Assembly: GCA_903821905.1 (NCBI GenBank)
Contig: CAIJMQ010000026.1
Location: 1-36,501 of the forward strand
Length of the DNA: 36,501 bases
Direction: 5' to 3'
From: an uncultured bacterium
Lineage (GTDB): Bacteria; CAIJMQ01
Position numbers and translations under genes: made by a program. Positions 16,789 to 26,620 of the stretch are shown in pieces. The first letter of the stretch is position 1; each line of letters starts with the position of its first letter. The notes under the pieces are model-generated. The model did not search any database. It was given only the letters and a program-made list of their open reading frames with translations, and had not been told where the DNA came from.

Positions 16789-19700
16789 ATGGACAAAATC
16801 CTGTTCGATAGAAATATAAATTTAGCTCTTTCAGCATCTGCCGGGACAGGGAAAACCCGCACTCTATCGCTTCGGTTTTTAGACCTATACCTAAAGCACC
16901 AAAACCTTTCTTCTATATATGCACTCACATTTACTAATAAAGCATCGCAGGAAATGAGAGAGCGGATAATCCGTTATCTTTCCCTATTAACAAGTACCGA
17001 AAAAGTTACAGAAGAAGAGAAAGATATTGTTAGAATATTCAGTTCCCGCTTTAAAGATATAACTAACAAAGCCCGTAATGCAAAACACCAATTACTTTCT
17101 AATTTTACAGATTTTAACGTTTCCACTATCCATTCCTTTCTTAACTATATACTAAAAACCATGCCTTTCCAGACAAATGTATTACCTGATTTTAGAGTAA
17201 TAGAATCAACCGAAGAAAATATAATCATTGATAAGGTTTTGGACGATTTTTTGAATGATGCCGTAAATAATGCGGGCTTGAAGATATTGATAAATAGAGC
17301 CTTAAATCCAAAGGAAACCAATGTAAAAGGCGTTGTAAAAGCTCTATTTTTATCACTTCTGCCAAGAATGTTGGAAATAGTAGAAATATCCGAGAGCTTA
17401 GAAGTTGAAAGAGAGAAGCTTTCTGAAAGTTTTGTATCATTAAAATCCAATTGCCTAAAGATCAATAATTCGTTGAAAAATGGGCAATATCATAAAAACA
17501 AAAACTTAGAAAAGAAAATAGATAGAATAGAAAACCTTCTAAAGCAAGAAGCAAAAGAAAAATTGGTAGTAGAAATAATAGATTTATTCAGCAAAAATTA
17601 TTTTAAAGAATTGGAAGAAAAGCAAGTATCGGGTTCCGAATTAAAACATTTAACTAATTCAGTAATTAACCAGGCAAAAAATTACACTTTATTGAATAAT
17701 CGTAAACTTCTCATTGATAATCTGCGTCTGCTTTTTGCTCTTCATGGAAAATTCCAAAATGCAAAGAGAGATATTAACGTTGTTACTTTTAATGACTTGG
17801 AAACATATGCCTTAAAAGCTCTATCAAATAACCAGATGAAAGAATATCTGTACTTTAAATCTTCAAGCCAAATTGAACATCTCTTAATAGATGAATTTCA
17901 AGATACATCAATAATTCAATGGAAAATACTGGAACCAATTATAGAAGAAATTACTGCCGGAGATAATCACAGTTTTTTCTATGTAGGCGACCCCAACCAA
18001 GCCATTTATCGTTTTAGGGGAGGAGAAAGCCGACTGTTTGAAATTGTCAAGAATAAATTCCCGGGTAAAATACAATCTGAATATCTTACAGAAAACTATC
18101 GTAGTAAAGAAAAAATAGTAAGTTTTGTTAATAGCGTATTCTCCTCTAATCCTGGATATAAACCTATGCAACCCATACAAAAGGAAGGTGGTTGGGTTAT
18201 AGTAGAAGACCTTGGGGAATACAAGCAAAAAGAAGGCGCGGAAGCGGTCCAATCAAAGGTAGTTAAAATAATCAAAAACTTAAAAAATAAAGATTATGAA
18301 TATTCTGACATCGCAATACTAGTACGCAGGAATAAAACGGGTATAAAACTATCTGAAACTCTAGAAGAAGCTGGTATACCAACAAGAAGCGAATCAAAAA
18401 CATCTCTTTTTTATCAGGAAGGAGTTCAAGATATTATAAATCTTCTTAGATGGGTAACAAATACACACGAAGACTTTTATTTTATCCTATTATTACTTTC
18501 TCCTCTATTTTCTGTCGGAGAAAAGGAGATAGAAAATCTTAATAGAGAAAAAAACACTACTCTTTTTAAACTTTTGCAAGAAAAACATTCTAGCTGGTCA
18601 GTTACCAAGCAACTAAAGAAAATATTAAATATATCAGACTCAGCTAGGCCTTATGAATTGATTTCTTTTATATATTCCGAGTTGAAGGTTATGGGAAAAT
18701 ACAAGTACTCTGAACCTTTTTTAAGCTTGTTAGAAACTGCTTACAAATTCGAGAATGAAAAAGGGATATCCCTTGCATCATTTATAGAGTATCTCAAGCA
18801 ATACGGTCCCGCCATAGAATTTACCGCAGGTGAATTGGACGGAGTGCAAATTTTAACTTGTCATAAAGCAAAGGGATTAGAGTTTCCAATTGTATTATTG
18901 CCGGAAACCGTATGGAATATGGAAGGGAGAGAGAACGATCAATTTGTCTTCCAATACAGCGAAACTGAACACGAATTAAAACTAAGTGATGCCTATTACA
19001 GGAAAGACCCTTTACTTAAATTATTTAATAAAGAAATATTTCAGGATGAGAAAAAACGCACATTTAAAGATGAACTAAACAATCTCTACGTGGCTATGAC
19101 TAGAGCAAAAGAAGGTTTATGGATAGCGGGGTACAAAAATACACGATTATCAAAATCCATTGAAAATCAAAGAAATGAATCTTTAAATATGTCTAATACT
19201 TGGTTTGATTTTATAACTAACCCCATAAAACTTAAAATGGAAAACGGAATATATACTTCCGGCGAAATAAAAAACTTCGAAATACTTCAGAAGAAAAAGA
19301 AAAGTCCATTAGTTAAACTACGAGGAGACATCCATTTACATCCAAAAGCAAAAAAGGTTATTACTCCTACGGGAAAAAGTTTAATTATATCCGGCACACA
19401 AAGAGAGGCATTCAGATGGGGAGAGATCTACCATTATGCCCTTTCAAAGATAAAAAAAGTAGATAAAAAGACCCTCCTAAAAATAATTCATTCCTCAATA
19501 GATATTACAAAGAAAATATATGGGCGTAGCAAAAGAGAACAGGAGGAAATTGGTGAAAGGCTAAATCATTTCTTAAAAGATATTCTCACTGACAAAGACC
19601 TGCAGTTTATCTTCTACACAAATAGCAAAGTAAATGTCAGAATAGAGATGCCTATCTACTTTAAAAACAATAGAACGGAAATTTCAGGAAGAATAGACAG

Positions 19701-19887
19701 GCTCCTTATAAAAAATAACTCTATAGAGATTATAGACTATAAAAAGGGCGAAAAAGATAAAAAGTATATTAAACAGATGAAATATTATAGAACAGGTATT
19801 TCTAAAGTTTATCCCAACAAAGAAATTAAGTGCTATTTTATATGGTTAGATAACCCTAGAGGGGAAAGAATAGAAAGGATCTTTTAA
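16789..19887 (+). CDS. UvrD-family helicase with C-terminal PD-(D/E)XK nuclease (AddA/RecB-like)
   Basis: 1032 aa; ASAGTGKTRTL (Walker A), YALTFTNKASQEMRERI, LLIDEFQDTS, VGDPNQAIYRFRGGE, LTENYRS, LTCHKAKGLEFPIVLL, LYVAMTRAKEGL, nuclease ISGRIDRLLIKNNSIEIIDYKKG. Confidence 0.93.
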   Translation: MDKILFDRNINLALSASAGTGKTRTLSLRFLDLYLKHQNLSSIYALTFTNKASQEMRERIIRYLSLLTSTEKVTEEEKDIVRIFSSRFKDITNKARNAKHQLLSNFTDFNVSTIHSFLNYILKTMPFQTNVLPDFRVIESTEENIIIDKVLDDFLNDAVNNAGLKILINRALNPKETNVKGVVKALFLSLLPRMLEIVEISESLEVEREKLSESFVSLKSNCLKINNSLKNGQYHKNKNLEKKIDRIENLLKQEAKEKLVVEIIDLFSKNYFKELEEKQVSGSELKHLTNSVINQAKNYTLLNNRKLLIDNLRLLFALHGKFQNAKRDINVVTFNDLETYALKALSNNQMKEYLYFKSSSQIEHLLIDEFQDTSIIQWKILEPIIEEITAGDNHSFFYVGDPNQAIYRFRGGESRLFEIVKNKFPGKIQSEYLTENYRSKEKIVSFVNSVFSSNPGYKPMQPIQKEGGWVIVEDLGEYKQKEGAEAVQSKVVKIIKNLKNKDYEYSDIAILVRRNKTGIKLSETLEEAGIPTRSESKTSLFYQEGVQDIINLLRWVTNTHEDFYFILLLLSPLFSVGEKEIENLNREKNTTLFKLLQEKHSSWSVTKQLKKILNISDSARPYELISFIYSELKVMGKYKYSEPFLSLLETAYKFENEKGISLASFIEYLKQYGPAIEFTAGELDGVQILTCHKAKGLEFPIVLLPETVWNMEGRENDQFVFQYSETEHELKLSDAYYRKDPLLKLFNKEIFQDEKKRTFKDELNNLYVAMTRAKEGLWIAGYKNTRLSKSIENQRNESLNMSNTWFDFITNPIKLKMENGIYTSGEIKNFEILQKKKKSPLVKLRGDIHLHPKAKKVITPTGKSLIISGTQREAFRWGEIYHYALSKIKKVDKKTLLKIIHSSIDITKKIYGRSKREQEEIGERLNHFLKDILTDKDLQFIFYTNSKVNVRIEMPIYFKNNRTEISGRIDRLLIKNNSIEIIDYKKGEKDKKYIKQMKYYRTGISKVYPNKEIKCYFIWLDNPRGERIERIF

Positions 19888-19921
19888 AACGAAAGATTTT
19901 CCTTCTTTTAAAAGTATATGG

Positions 19922-19927
19922 TATAAT
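19922..19927 (+). promoter_or_regulatory. Extended -10 element (TGGTATAAT) just upstream of the membrane cluster
   Basis: TATAAT at 19922-19927 preceded by TGG; no good -35; ATG of the first gene at 19936. Confidence 0.5.
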
Positions 19928-19935
19928 TTCGCTCT

Positions 19936-20880
19936 ATGCGCGCCTTACCAGCTTTAATACAAGTTTCGTTTCAAAATATAATAAGACAATCATTTTTCTA
20001 TCTTGCTATTCTAGGGGCATATCTATTTATAGTATCCACTCCTGCTTTTACAATGTTTACTTTTTTTGACGCTGAAAAGTTATTGTTAGACATGAGCATG
20101 GCTACTATTCTCCTTGTGGTATTATTATTAAGTGTTCTTGCTACTTCTTCTATAGTTGGTGGAGAAATAGAGGAAAAAACAACCACTTTGCTTTTGAGTA
20201 AACCTTTGTCCCGTTTTACCTTCCTATTAGCAAAATTTTTTGCAGTATCATTGGCATTAATTCTCACCTTCATACCTCTTACTTGCGCTCTTATAATGAC
20301 ATTAAAGATGGGAGTTCCAGAAGCAACTTGGAGTGATGTTAAATACTGGACGCTTTGGTTTGAATTCTTACCTTTAATAGGAGCAGCAATAGTAGCTGCT
20401 TTAGCAAATTACTATGCAGATAAAAATTTTGCTTCTAGTTTTATAATCTTGTTGAATATATTCATCATTATATCTTTGGTTGTTCTCAGCTTTATGGCAA
20501 AAGGAACACTGAAAATAAATCTATTTTACCCCACTACACTTATATGGATGGCTGGCATTCTTATATGTCCCGTTGCCTCACTCTTGGCATTGAAAGGCAA
20601 AGTGTTCTTCACATTAACATTTTCTTTCTTGATTTTTGCCCTAGGTCTTACATCTAACTGGCTTTTTAGCAATATATTACATAATGTCGGTATAAGAATA
20701 GTCTACTCAATCATACCTAATTTCCAGGTGTTCTGGATAGAAAATTTCTGGACAAAGAAAGAACCTGTCCCATTTTCTTACTTTTGGGATGTGTTAAAAT
20801 ATGTTGTCCTTTACTGTATGGGAATGATATTTTTAGCTTGGAGTATATTGGAAAAACGAGAGGTATCAGGTGGAAGATAA
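19936..20880 (+). CDS. ABC-2 type transporter permease
   Basis: 314 aa, about six hydrophobic segments; STPAFTMFTFFDAEKLLLDMSMATILLVVLLLSVLATSSIVGGEIEEKTTTLLLSKPLSRFTFLLAKF is typical of ABC-2 permeases. Confidence 0.85.
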   Translation: MRALPALIQVSFQNIIRQSFFYLAILGAYLFIVSTPAFTMFTFFDAEKLLLDMSMATILLVVLLLSVLATSSIVGGEIEEKTTTLLLSKPLSRFTFLLAKFFAVSLALILTFIPLTCALIMTLKMGVPEATWSDVKYWTLWFEFLPLIGAAIVAALANYYADKNFASSFIILLNIFIIISLVVLSFMAKGTLKINLFYPTTLIWMAGILICPVASLLALKGKVFFTLTFSFLIFALGLTSNWLFSNILHNVGIRIVYSIIPNFQVFWIENFWTKKEPVPFSYFWDVLKYVVLYCMGMIFLAWSILEKREVSGGR

Positions 20881-22780
20881 AAATAAATTAAAAAGAGGGT
20901 TCCAGTTAGCTTTAGGTGCTTCTCTATTTCAGATTGTCCTTACCCTTATATTTTATTTTCTATATACACGCTTAAACTCACCTCTGTTATTACTCCAAAC
21001 ATTCCACGTAGGACTCGGAGTGCCTATTTTTGCTATTCTCATGCTCCTTTTTCATCAAAGATACAGAGAAATCCTAGAGAAAGAGGAAGTAGAAGAAATT
21101 ACTAAAAGAGAAGGGAGAATCTTCCAAGGTGAAGAGAATACCATTCTTATATCCCGTATTAGATTATTACAAACCGAGAAATGGGTAATTCCCATTTTAG
21201 GCTTTATTATCTTATGTTCATTGGTTTATATTCCATTTCGAGCAATATATTATTTCCGCGGTAAACCAATAACCTACGGACCCAACCTAGCTATCTGTTT
21301 CCCGCTCATTGGGTTAACCTTCTTTATATTTTTGTTCTCTCGTTATATTTTAGGCATGTCACGCGAGAAACAACTAAATGACCTACGTGCTATAGGGACA
21401 TATCTGGGTGTTAATGCTCTTTTCACTCTTCTTATAGCTATCTCTATCGCTTTTAGATTCTTCGGGCTTGTTAGAATAGAATGGGTTGTATTCTACATTC
21501 TTAGTTTTATACTTATTGTCAGCGGACTGGAATACCTTCTTAATCTACTAATATCTTTCTACCGCACCATAGAAGTCCCAAAACGTCTAATATTTGATTC
21601 CAGAATCTACTACTTAATATCTACACCTGAGGAAGTCATACCATCTTTTTCAGAGATAATTGACTACCAATTTGGGTTCCATATCACTCAGACTTGGTTT
21701 TATCAATTCGTAAAGAACAGAATAATACCTTTGTTTATGCTTTGGGGATTTTTGCTCTATATTCTTACTTCTATTGTAATCGTGCAACCTTATGAAAGAG
21801 CATTTATAGAATTTTTAGGCAAGCCCATAGGAGAAGGTAAAATTTTTGGACCAGGATTACATATAAAATTTCCTTATCCCATAGGCAAAGTAAAAATCTA
21901 TGATGTTGATAGAATTAAAAATATTCGCGTAGGAGTAGCCGGGAAAGAAGGAGAAAGAATCTTGTGGACGGAAAAACATTATGAAGAAGAATTCAACTGG
22001 ATGATTGCCAGTCAAGAAACTACCACTCCTACATCTTTAGCTGCAACTTCCCGCTCCTCTTCATTAACAACAGGCGAAACAGTACCTGTAAACTTTTTAG
22101 CGGGAGCAATATGGGTTTATTATAAAATTAACCCTTCTCATTTATATGACTATGCATATAAACATTCTGAACCAGAAAAACTCCTTGAAGCAATTGTATA
22201 CAATCAGTTCACTAAGATGGTTATGAGTATCGACTTTTTTGACATAATGAATATAAAACGATTACCTCTGTCAAATGACCTCAAAGAAAAAGTCCAAGAG
22301 GAAATAGATAAAAAAGAGTTAGGGGTAGAAATAATCTTGGTCAGCTTAGAAGGTATCCATCCTCCCGTAGACGTAGCTTCCAGTTTTGAAAAAGTTGTTG
22401 GTTCTATGGAGAAAAAAGAAGCTTCTATCCTTGGAGCACAATCTTATTCTAACAAAGAATTAACTCTAGTAGACTATGAAGCATCAAATATAAAAGTTGA
22501 GGCAGAATCTTACAAGTTGGTCAGAACCTTAGAATCAGAAGCAAGAAGTGAAGAATTCTTGAAAAAACTTGAAGCTTATGAAAAAAACCCGCTTATTTTC
22601 AAGTATCGTTACTACCTTAAAGCTCTTGATGAAAGTTTAATCTCTCCAAAGAAATATATCGTTATATCTCCAGATAACGATAGAAATGTAACCATTTTAA
22701 ATATGGAAAAAGCTTCTTTACCAGATATTCTTTCCCTCGGGTTGGAAGCAGAAAAAGGGAAAAAGGAGATTGGAAAATGA
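20870..22780 (+). CDS. Polytopic SPFH/band-7 (HflK-like) protein
   Basis: 636 aa; about seven hydrophobic segments, then VIVQPYERAFIEFLGKPIGEGKIFGPGLHIKFPYPIGKVKIYDVDRI, an SPFH core start. GTG start overlaps the previous CDS by 11 nt. Confidence 0.85.
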   Translation: MEDKNKLKRGFQLALGASLFQIVLTLIFYFLYTRLNSPLLLLQTFHVGLGVPIFAILMLLFHQRYREILEKEEVEEITKREGRIFQGEENTILISRIRLLQTEKWVIPILGFIILCSLVYIPFRAIYYFRGKPITYGPNLAICFPLIGLTFFIFLFSRYILGMSREKQLNDLRAIGTYLGVNALFTLLIAISIAFRFFGLVRIEWVVFYILSFILIVSGLEYLLNLLISFYRTIEVPKRLIFDSRIYYLISTPEEVIPSFSEIIDYQFGFHITQTWFYQFVKNRIIPLFMLWGFLLYILTSIVIVQPYERAFIEFLGKPIGEGKIFGPGLHIKFPYPIGKVKIYDVDRIKNIRVGVAGKEGERILWTEKHYEEEFNWMIASQETTTPTSLAATSRSSSLTTGETVPVNFLAGAIWVYYKINPSHLYDYAYKHSEPEKLLEAIVYNQFTKMVMSIDFFDIMNIKRLPLSNDLKEKVQEEIDKKELGVEIILVSLEGIHPPVDVASSFEKVVGSMEKKEASILGAQSYSNKELTLVDYEASNIKVEAESYKLVRTLESEARSEEFLKKLEAYEKNPLIFKYRYYLKALDESLISPKKYIVISPDNDRNVTILNMEKASLPDILSLGLEAEKGKKEIGK

Positions 22781-23694
22781 AAGAAACAAGAATGTGGAAT
22801 CCTTATACTTTCTTTTTAGGTTTTATAATTTTTGCTTTACTTGTTCTGTATTTAGTTGCTTTTCAGATCCAGGTAGGAGAAATGGCAGTCGTAACTACTT
22901 TTGGCAATCCCGGAAGAGTTATAGATAAAGCTGGACTATATTGGAAAGCCCCAACGCCAATTCAGAAAGTTGACAGGTTTGACGGGAAAATACAGGTCCT
23001 GGAAAGTAAAATGGAGGAAACTTATACCCAAGATGGGAAAAACATAATACTCATAACTTCTACCTTCTGGAAAATAAAAGACCCATTAAAATTCTTTAAA
23101 GCCGTCGGGAATAACGATGAAGCAAAAAAGAAACTGATTTCAATCGTCAGAAATTATGAGAACGGTATCATTGGGACTTATGATCTTTCTAACTTGATAA
23201 ATGTAGACAAAAATTTACTGAAGCTGGACGAGATTCAGGGTAAAATCAAAAATTTATGTTCCAAAGAAGCTGAAGAAACTTACGGTATAGAGATACAAGA
23301 AGTAGTTTTTAAAAGAATGCAGTTTCCCCAAGAAGTTACTCAAGATGTATTTGAGAGAATGAAAAAAGAAAGAGAAAGAATTGCAGAAAAATACTTGTCC
23401 GAAGGAGAAGGTATGGCAAGCGATATAAAAGCTAAAGCTGATGCTGAAAAAGAAAAGATATTAGCTGAAGCTAAAGCAGAAGCCAAAAAAATAAAAGGGG
23501 AAGGAGATGCTGAAGCAGCCCAGTACTATAATGTCTTTTCTAAAAATGAAGACCTGGCAATTTTCTTGAGAAAATTGGAATCTTTAGAAACCACGCTGGC
23601 TAAGAACTCGACTGTAATTCTTGATTATCGTACACCGCCTTATGATTTGCTAATGGGCAAGTATTTAGAGAAAGGAACCGATAGTGGAAAATAA
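22777..23694 (+). CDS. HflC-like SPFH protein
   Basis: 305 aa; single N-terminal TM, VGEMAVVTTFGNPGRVIDKAGLYWKAPTPIQKVDRFDGKIQVLES, ERIAEKYLSEGEGMASDIKAKADAEKEKILAEAKAEAKKIKGEGDAEAAQYY; ATGA overlap. Confidence 0.92.
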   Translation: MKETRMWNPYTFFLGFIIFALLVLYLVAFQIQVGEMAVVTTFGNPGRVIDKAGLYWKAPTPIQKVDRFDGKIQVLESKMEETYTQDGKNIILITSTFWKIKDPLKFFKAVGNNDEAKKKLISIVRNYENGIIGTYDLSNLINVDKNLLKLDEIQGKIKNLCSKEAEETYGIEIQEVVFKRMQFPQEVTQDVFERMKKERERIAEKYLSEGEGMASDIKAKADAEKEKILAEAKAEAKKIKGEGDAEAAQYYNVFSKNEDLAIFLRKLESLETTLAKNSTVILDYRTPPYDLLMGKYLEKGTDSGK

Positions 23695-24727
23695 AGAATA
23701 TCAACCTGCTTTTGAATATTTTTCAAGAGCTCTGCGTTTGAGTTTCAGTGCCCTAAAAATTCTCGTAGGTGGCATTGCACTTTATTACCTCGTTTTCTCC
23801 GGGTTATTCACTGTAAAACAAGACGAGGTAGCTATTATTCTACGCTGGGGTGGAATTGCAGGAACAGGGGAAGAACGTATACTGAAACCAGGATTCCATT
23901 GGTCATTTCCAGAACCTATAGATAAAATAATTAGAATACCAGTCAAAAAAGTAAAATCCTTGGAAATAAAAGAATTCTGGAGTGCTGACTTGGACTTAGA
24001 CAGCACCCAAGTTCCACCTCCTGAATTTTTAATCCCTTACCTACATGGTTATTCTATTACAGGAGATAACAATCTAATTCACATTAACTTACAAGCCTCT
24101 TATAACATTACTGAACCTATATCTTATGTTACAAATGTAGAAGATGAAGAAAAACTCATCACATCGGTTGTTTCTAACGCTGTAATAGAAACCGTAAGTA
24201 ATTTCCAAGTTGATGAAGCACTGCGTACACAACTAGAAAAAATGAGTCGTTTAATTCTACAAAAAGCTCAAATTAAACTGGACACATTAAATTCAGGCAT
24301 AACGTTAAATGCTATTTATATAACCCGTTCGCTTCCGCCTCTTAAAGTAGCAGAAGCTTTCAAAAAAGTGATATCTGCCGAACAGACAAAGAGTTCTCGT
24401 ATCAATGAAGGAAAATCTTATGCAAATCGTGTTGTTAATACTGCCAAAGGTGATGCTTCAATAATATTGGCTGAAGCCGAGACATATAGGAGTAACGTCA
24501 TTAATGAAACAAGTGCCGATGCTAAGTATATACAGGAACTAACGCAAAAATTTGAAACAGGTAGTAAAGAATTAGATACTTATCTTGCTTATTTCTATCA
24601 GGAGAAAATGGAAGAGATCCTTATTAAATTAGAAGATAAATTTATTCTCCAAACACCAATTAGCGGAAAAGAAAATGAATTCAGAATAATCCTTGGAAAA
24701 GATACGAAATGGGAAGGTGCTCAATGA
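23684..24727 (+). CDS. HflK-like SPFH protein
   Basis: 347 aa; single TM then VKQDEVAIILRWGGIAGTGEERILKPGFHWSFPEPIDKIIRIPVKKVKSLEI; GTG start overlaps the previous gene by 11 nt. Confidence 0.9.
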   Translation: MENKEYQPAFEYFSRALRLSFSALKILVGGIALYYLVFSGLFTVKQDEVAIILRWGGIAGTGEERILKPGFHWSFPEPIDKIIRIPVKKVKSLEIKEFWSADLDLDSTQVPPPEFLIPYLHGYSITGDNNLIHINLQASYNITEPISYVTNVEDEEKLITSVVSNAVIETVSNFQVDEALRTQLEKMSRLILQKAQIKLDTLNSGITLNAIYITRSLPPLKVAEAFKKVISAEQTKSSRINEGKSYANRVVNTAKGDASIILAEAETYRSNVINETSADAKYIQELTQKFETGSKELDTYLAYFYQEKMEEILIKLEDKFILQTPISGKENEFRIILGKDTKWEGAQ

Positions 24728-26592
24728 ATGAAGTAGAACTCTATCACCCTCTTCATACCCACGAAGAAGAAGGCCAGTTAGTTAGACGTCTTTTAATTAC
24801 TCTTGCGGGTGGGATTTTAATTTTTAATGCATTTATTTCTATTCGCATTTTCCCCAATTCTCCCGCAATTAGCGAACTAAGCGCTTTAGCAGGGGCACTT
24901 CTGCTAGGACTCCCAATGATAGTCAAATCTTTTAAAGGCTTTTTTACAGGCAGGCTTGAACTGACTGAACTTGCAAGCATAGCAGTTTTGGCTTGTATTG
25001 CATTGGGAGATTATCGGACTGCTGGAGTAGTAGCTTTCATCCTAATATTAGGAGAGCTTCTAGAACACCGGACAGCTCTTGGAGCACAAGAAGCTATAGA
25101 ATCACTCTTGAAACTCACCCCTCCCATGGCACATCTTGTTAAAAACGGTGAGGAAGAAGATATTCTTGTAAAAGAATTAAAACAAAAAGACATAATCCGA
25201 ATAAAACCGGGAGAAAACGTACCAGCTGATGCTGCTATCACTCAAGGTGAAACAATAATAAACGAAGCTTCTATTACCGGAGAATCTTTACCTGTAGACA
25301 AAAGAAAAGGGGACCACATATTTGAAGGAACAAACAATATAACCGGAGCCATTTTAGCTCAAGTGGAAAAAGTCGGAGAAGATACGACATTGGGAAAAGT
25401 TAAACACTTAATCCTACAAGCTGAAAAAACACGTATCCCCATTATTTCTTTAATAGAGAAACATATTTACTGGTATATACCTGTTATACTTATGATTGCA
25501 GGTTTAATACTTTTCTTTACAAGAGATGTATCCCGTGCCATATCTTCAGTAATTATTGGTGTCCCGTGTGCTCTCCTTTTAGCCACCCCCACAGTTATCA
25601 TAGCTGTTCTTTCTGTGTCTGCTAGAATGGGAGTAATGATAAAAGAGACTCGTAAAATTGAAACGGCTGAAAGTATAAACGCTGTTATTTTTGATAAAAC
25701 GGGCACATTAACAACAGGAGAATTAAGAGTTACTTCTATTAATCCCATAAGAGAAATTTCACCTGATAAATTTATCTACTATGTCGCAACATTAGAAAAA
25801 CATTCTCTGCATCCTGTAGCAAAAGCCCTGAAAGAATTGGCCATTAAAGCACGTATAAAATTGTCTGAACCGGAAGAATTTAAAGAAACAGGCGGCAGAG
25901 GAGTAAAAGGGAAAGTAGATGGTAAAAAGCTTACAGTAGGAAGGCAATCATATCTTGAAGAAAATAACATAAAAGTACCTGTCCAAGAAAAAGAATCTGG
26001 GAGTATTCTACACATAGCTATGGACGGACAATATTACGGATGGATTCAGGTTGAAGACCAGATGCGCCTTGAAGCGAAAGAAACAACTGAGATGTTAAGA
26101 AAATTAGGGATAAAGAAACTTGTAATGCTCACCGGAGATAAAAAAGAAGTAGCGGAGAGGATCGCTAAAGAATCAGGATTTGAAGAAGTAATTGCCGAAT
26201 GCTTACCAGAAACCAAACTGGAAATTGTAGAAAGTCTACAAAAAAAAGGTTATCGTGTTTTAGTAATAGGAGACGGTATAAATGACGCACCTGCTCTTGC
26301 AGCAGGAGATATTGGAATAGCAATGGGAGCAATGGGTAGTGATGTGGCTATTAACAGTGCATCTGTTGCTTTAATGTCTAACGATCTTAGAAGAGTCCCA
26401 TTCTTCATATCTCTGTCTCGGCTTGCTCATCGTATAATTTACCAGAACTTAGCATTGGGTGGGGCATTTGTCTTGGTTGGTCTTACTCTGGCAAGTTTGG
26501 GTATTGTTAATCCCATTGTAGCAGCTCTTTATCATGAGATAGGTTCACTTGTTGTCATTCTGAATAGTGCCAGAATAGTGAAATTTGAATAG
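24724..26592 (+). CDS. P1B-type (heavy-metal-family) P-type ATPase with VPC instead of CPC motif
   Basis: ATG at 24724 (track start 24709); TGESLPVDK, VIIGVPCALLLATPT, FDKTGTLTTGE, HSLHPVAKAL, MLTGDKKEVAERIAKESG, VIGDGINDAPALAAGDIGIAMG; no N-terminal HMA domain. Confidence 0.93.
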   Translation: MNEVELYHPLHTHEEEGQLVRRLLITLAGGILIFNAFISIRIFPNSPAISELSALAGALLLGLPMIVKSFKGFFTGRLELTELASIAVLACIALGDYRTAGVVAFILILGELLEHRTALGAQEAIESLLKLTPPMAHLVKNGEEEDILVKELKQKDIIRIKPGENVPADAAITQGETIINEASITGESLPVDKRKGDHIFEGTNNITGAILAQVEKVGEDTTLGKVKHLILQAEKTRIPIISLIEKHIYWYIPVILMIAGLILFFTRDVSRAISSVIIGVPCALLLATPTVIIAVLSVSARMGVMIKETRKIETAESINAVIFDKTGTLTTGELRVTSINPIREISPDKFIYYVATLEKHSLHPVAKALKELAIKARIKLSEPEEFKETGGRGVKGKVDGKKLTVGRQSYLEENNIKVPVQEKESGSILHIAMDGQYYGWIQVEDQMRLEAKETTEMLRKLGIKKLVMLTGDKKEVAERIAKESGFEEVIAECLPETKLEIVESLQKKGYRVLVIGDGINDAPALAAGDIGIAMGAMGSDVAINSASVALMSNDLRRVPFFISLSRLAHRIIYQNLALGGAFVLVGLTLASLGIVNPIVAALYHEIGSLVVILNSARIVKFE

Positions 26593-26620
26593 GGAATTAA
26601 AAACCAACATATATTAAACT

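Noticed and set aside
16771-16789. Leaderless start for the AddA-like gene (TATTAT near the ATG)
   Set aside because: No -35, weak -10 and a co-directional upstream gene; too little to call in AT-rich DNA.
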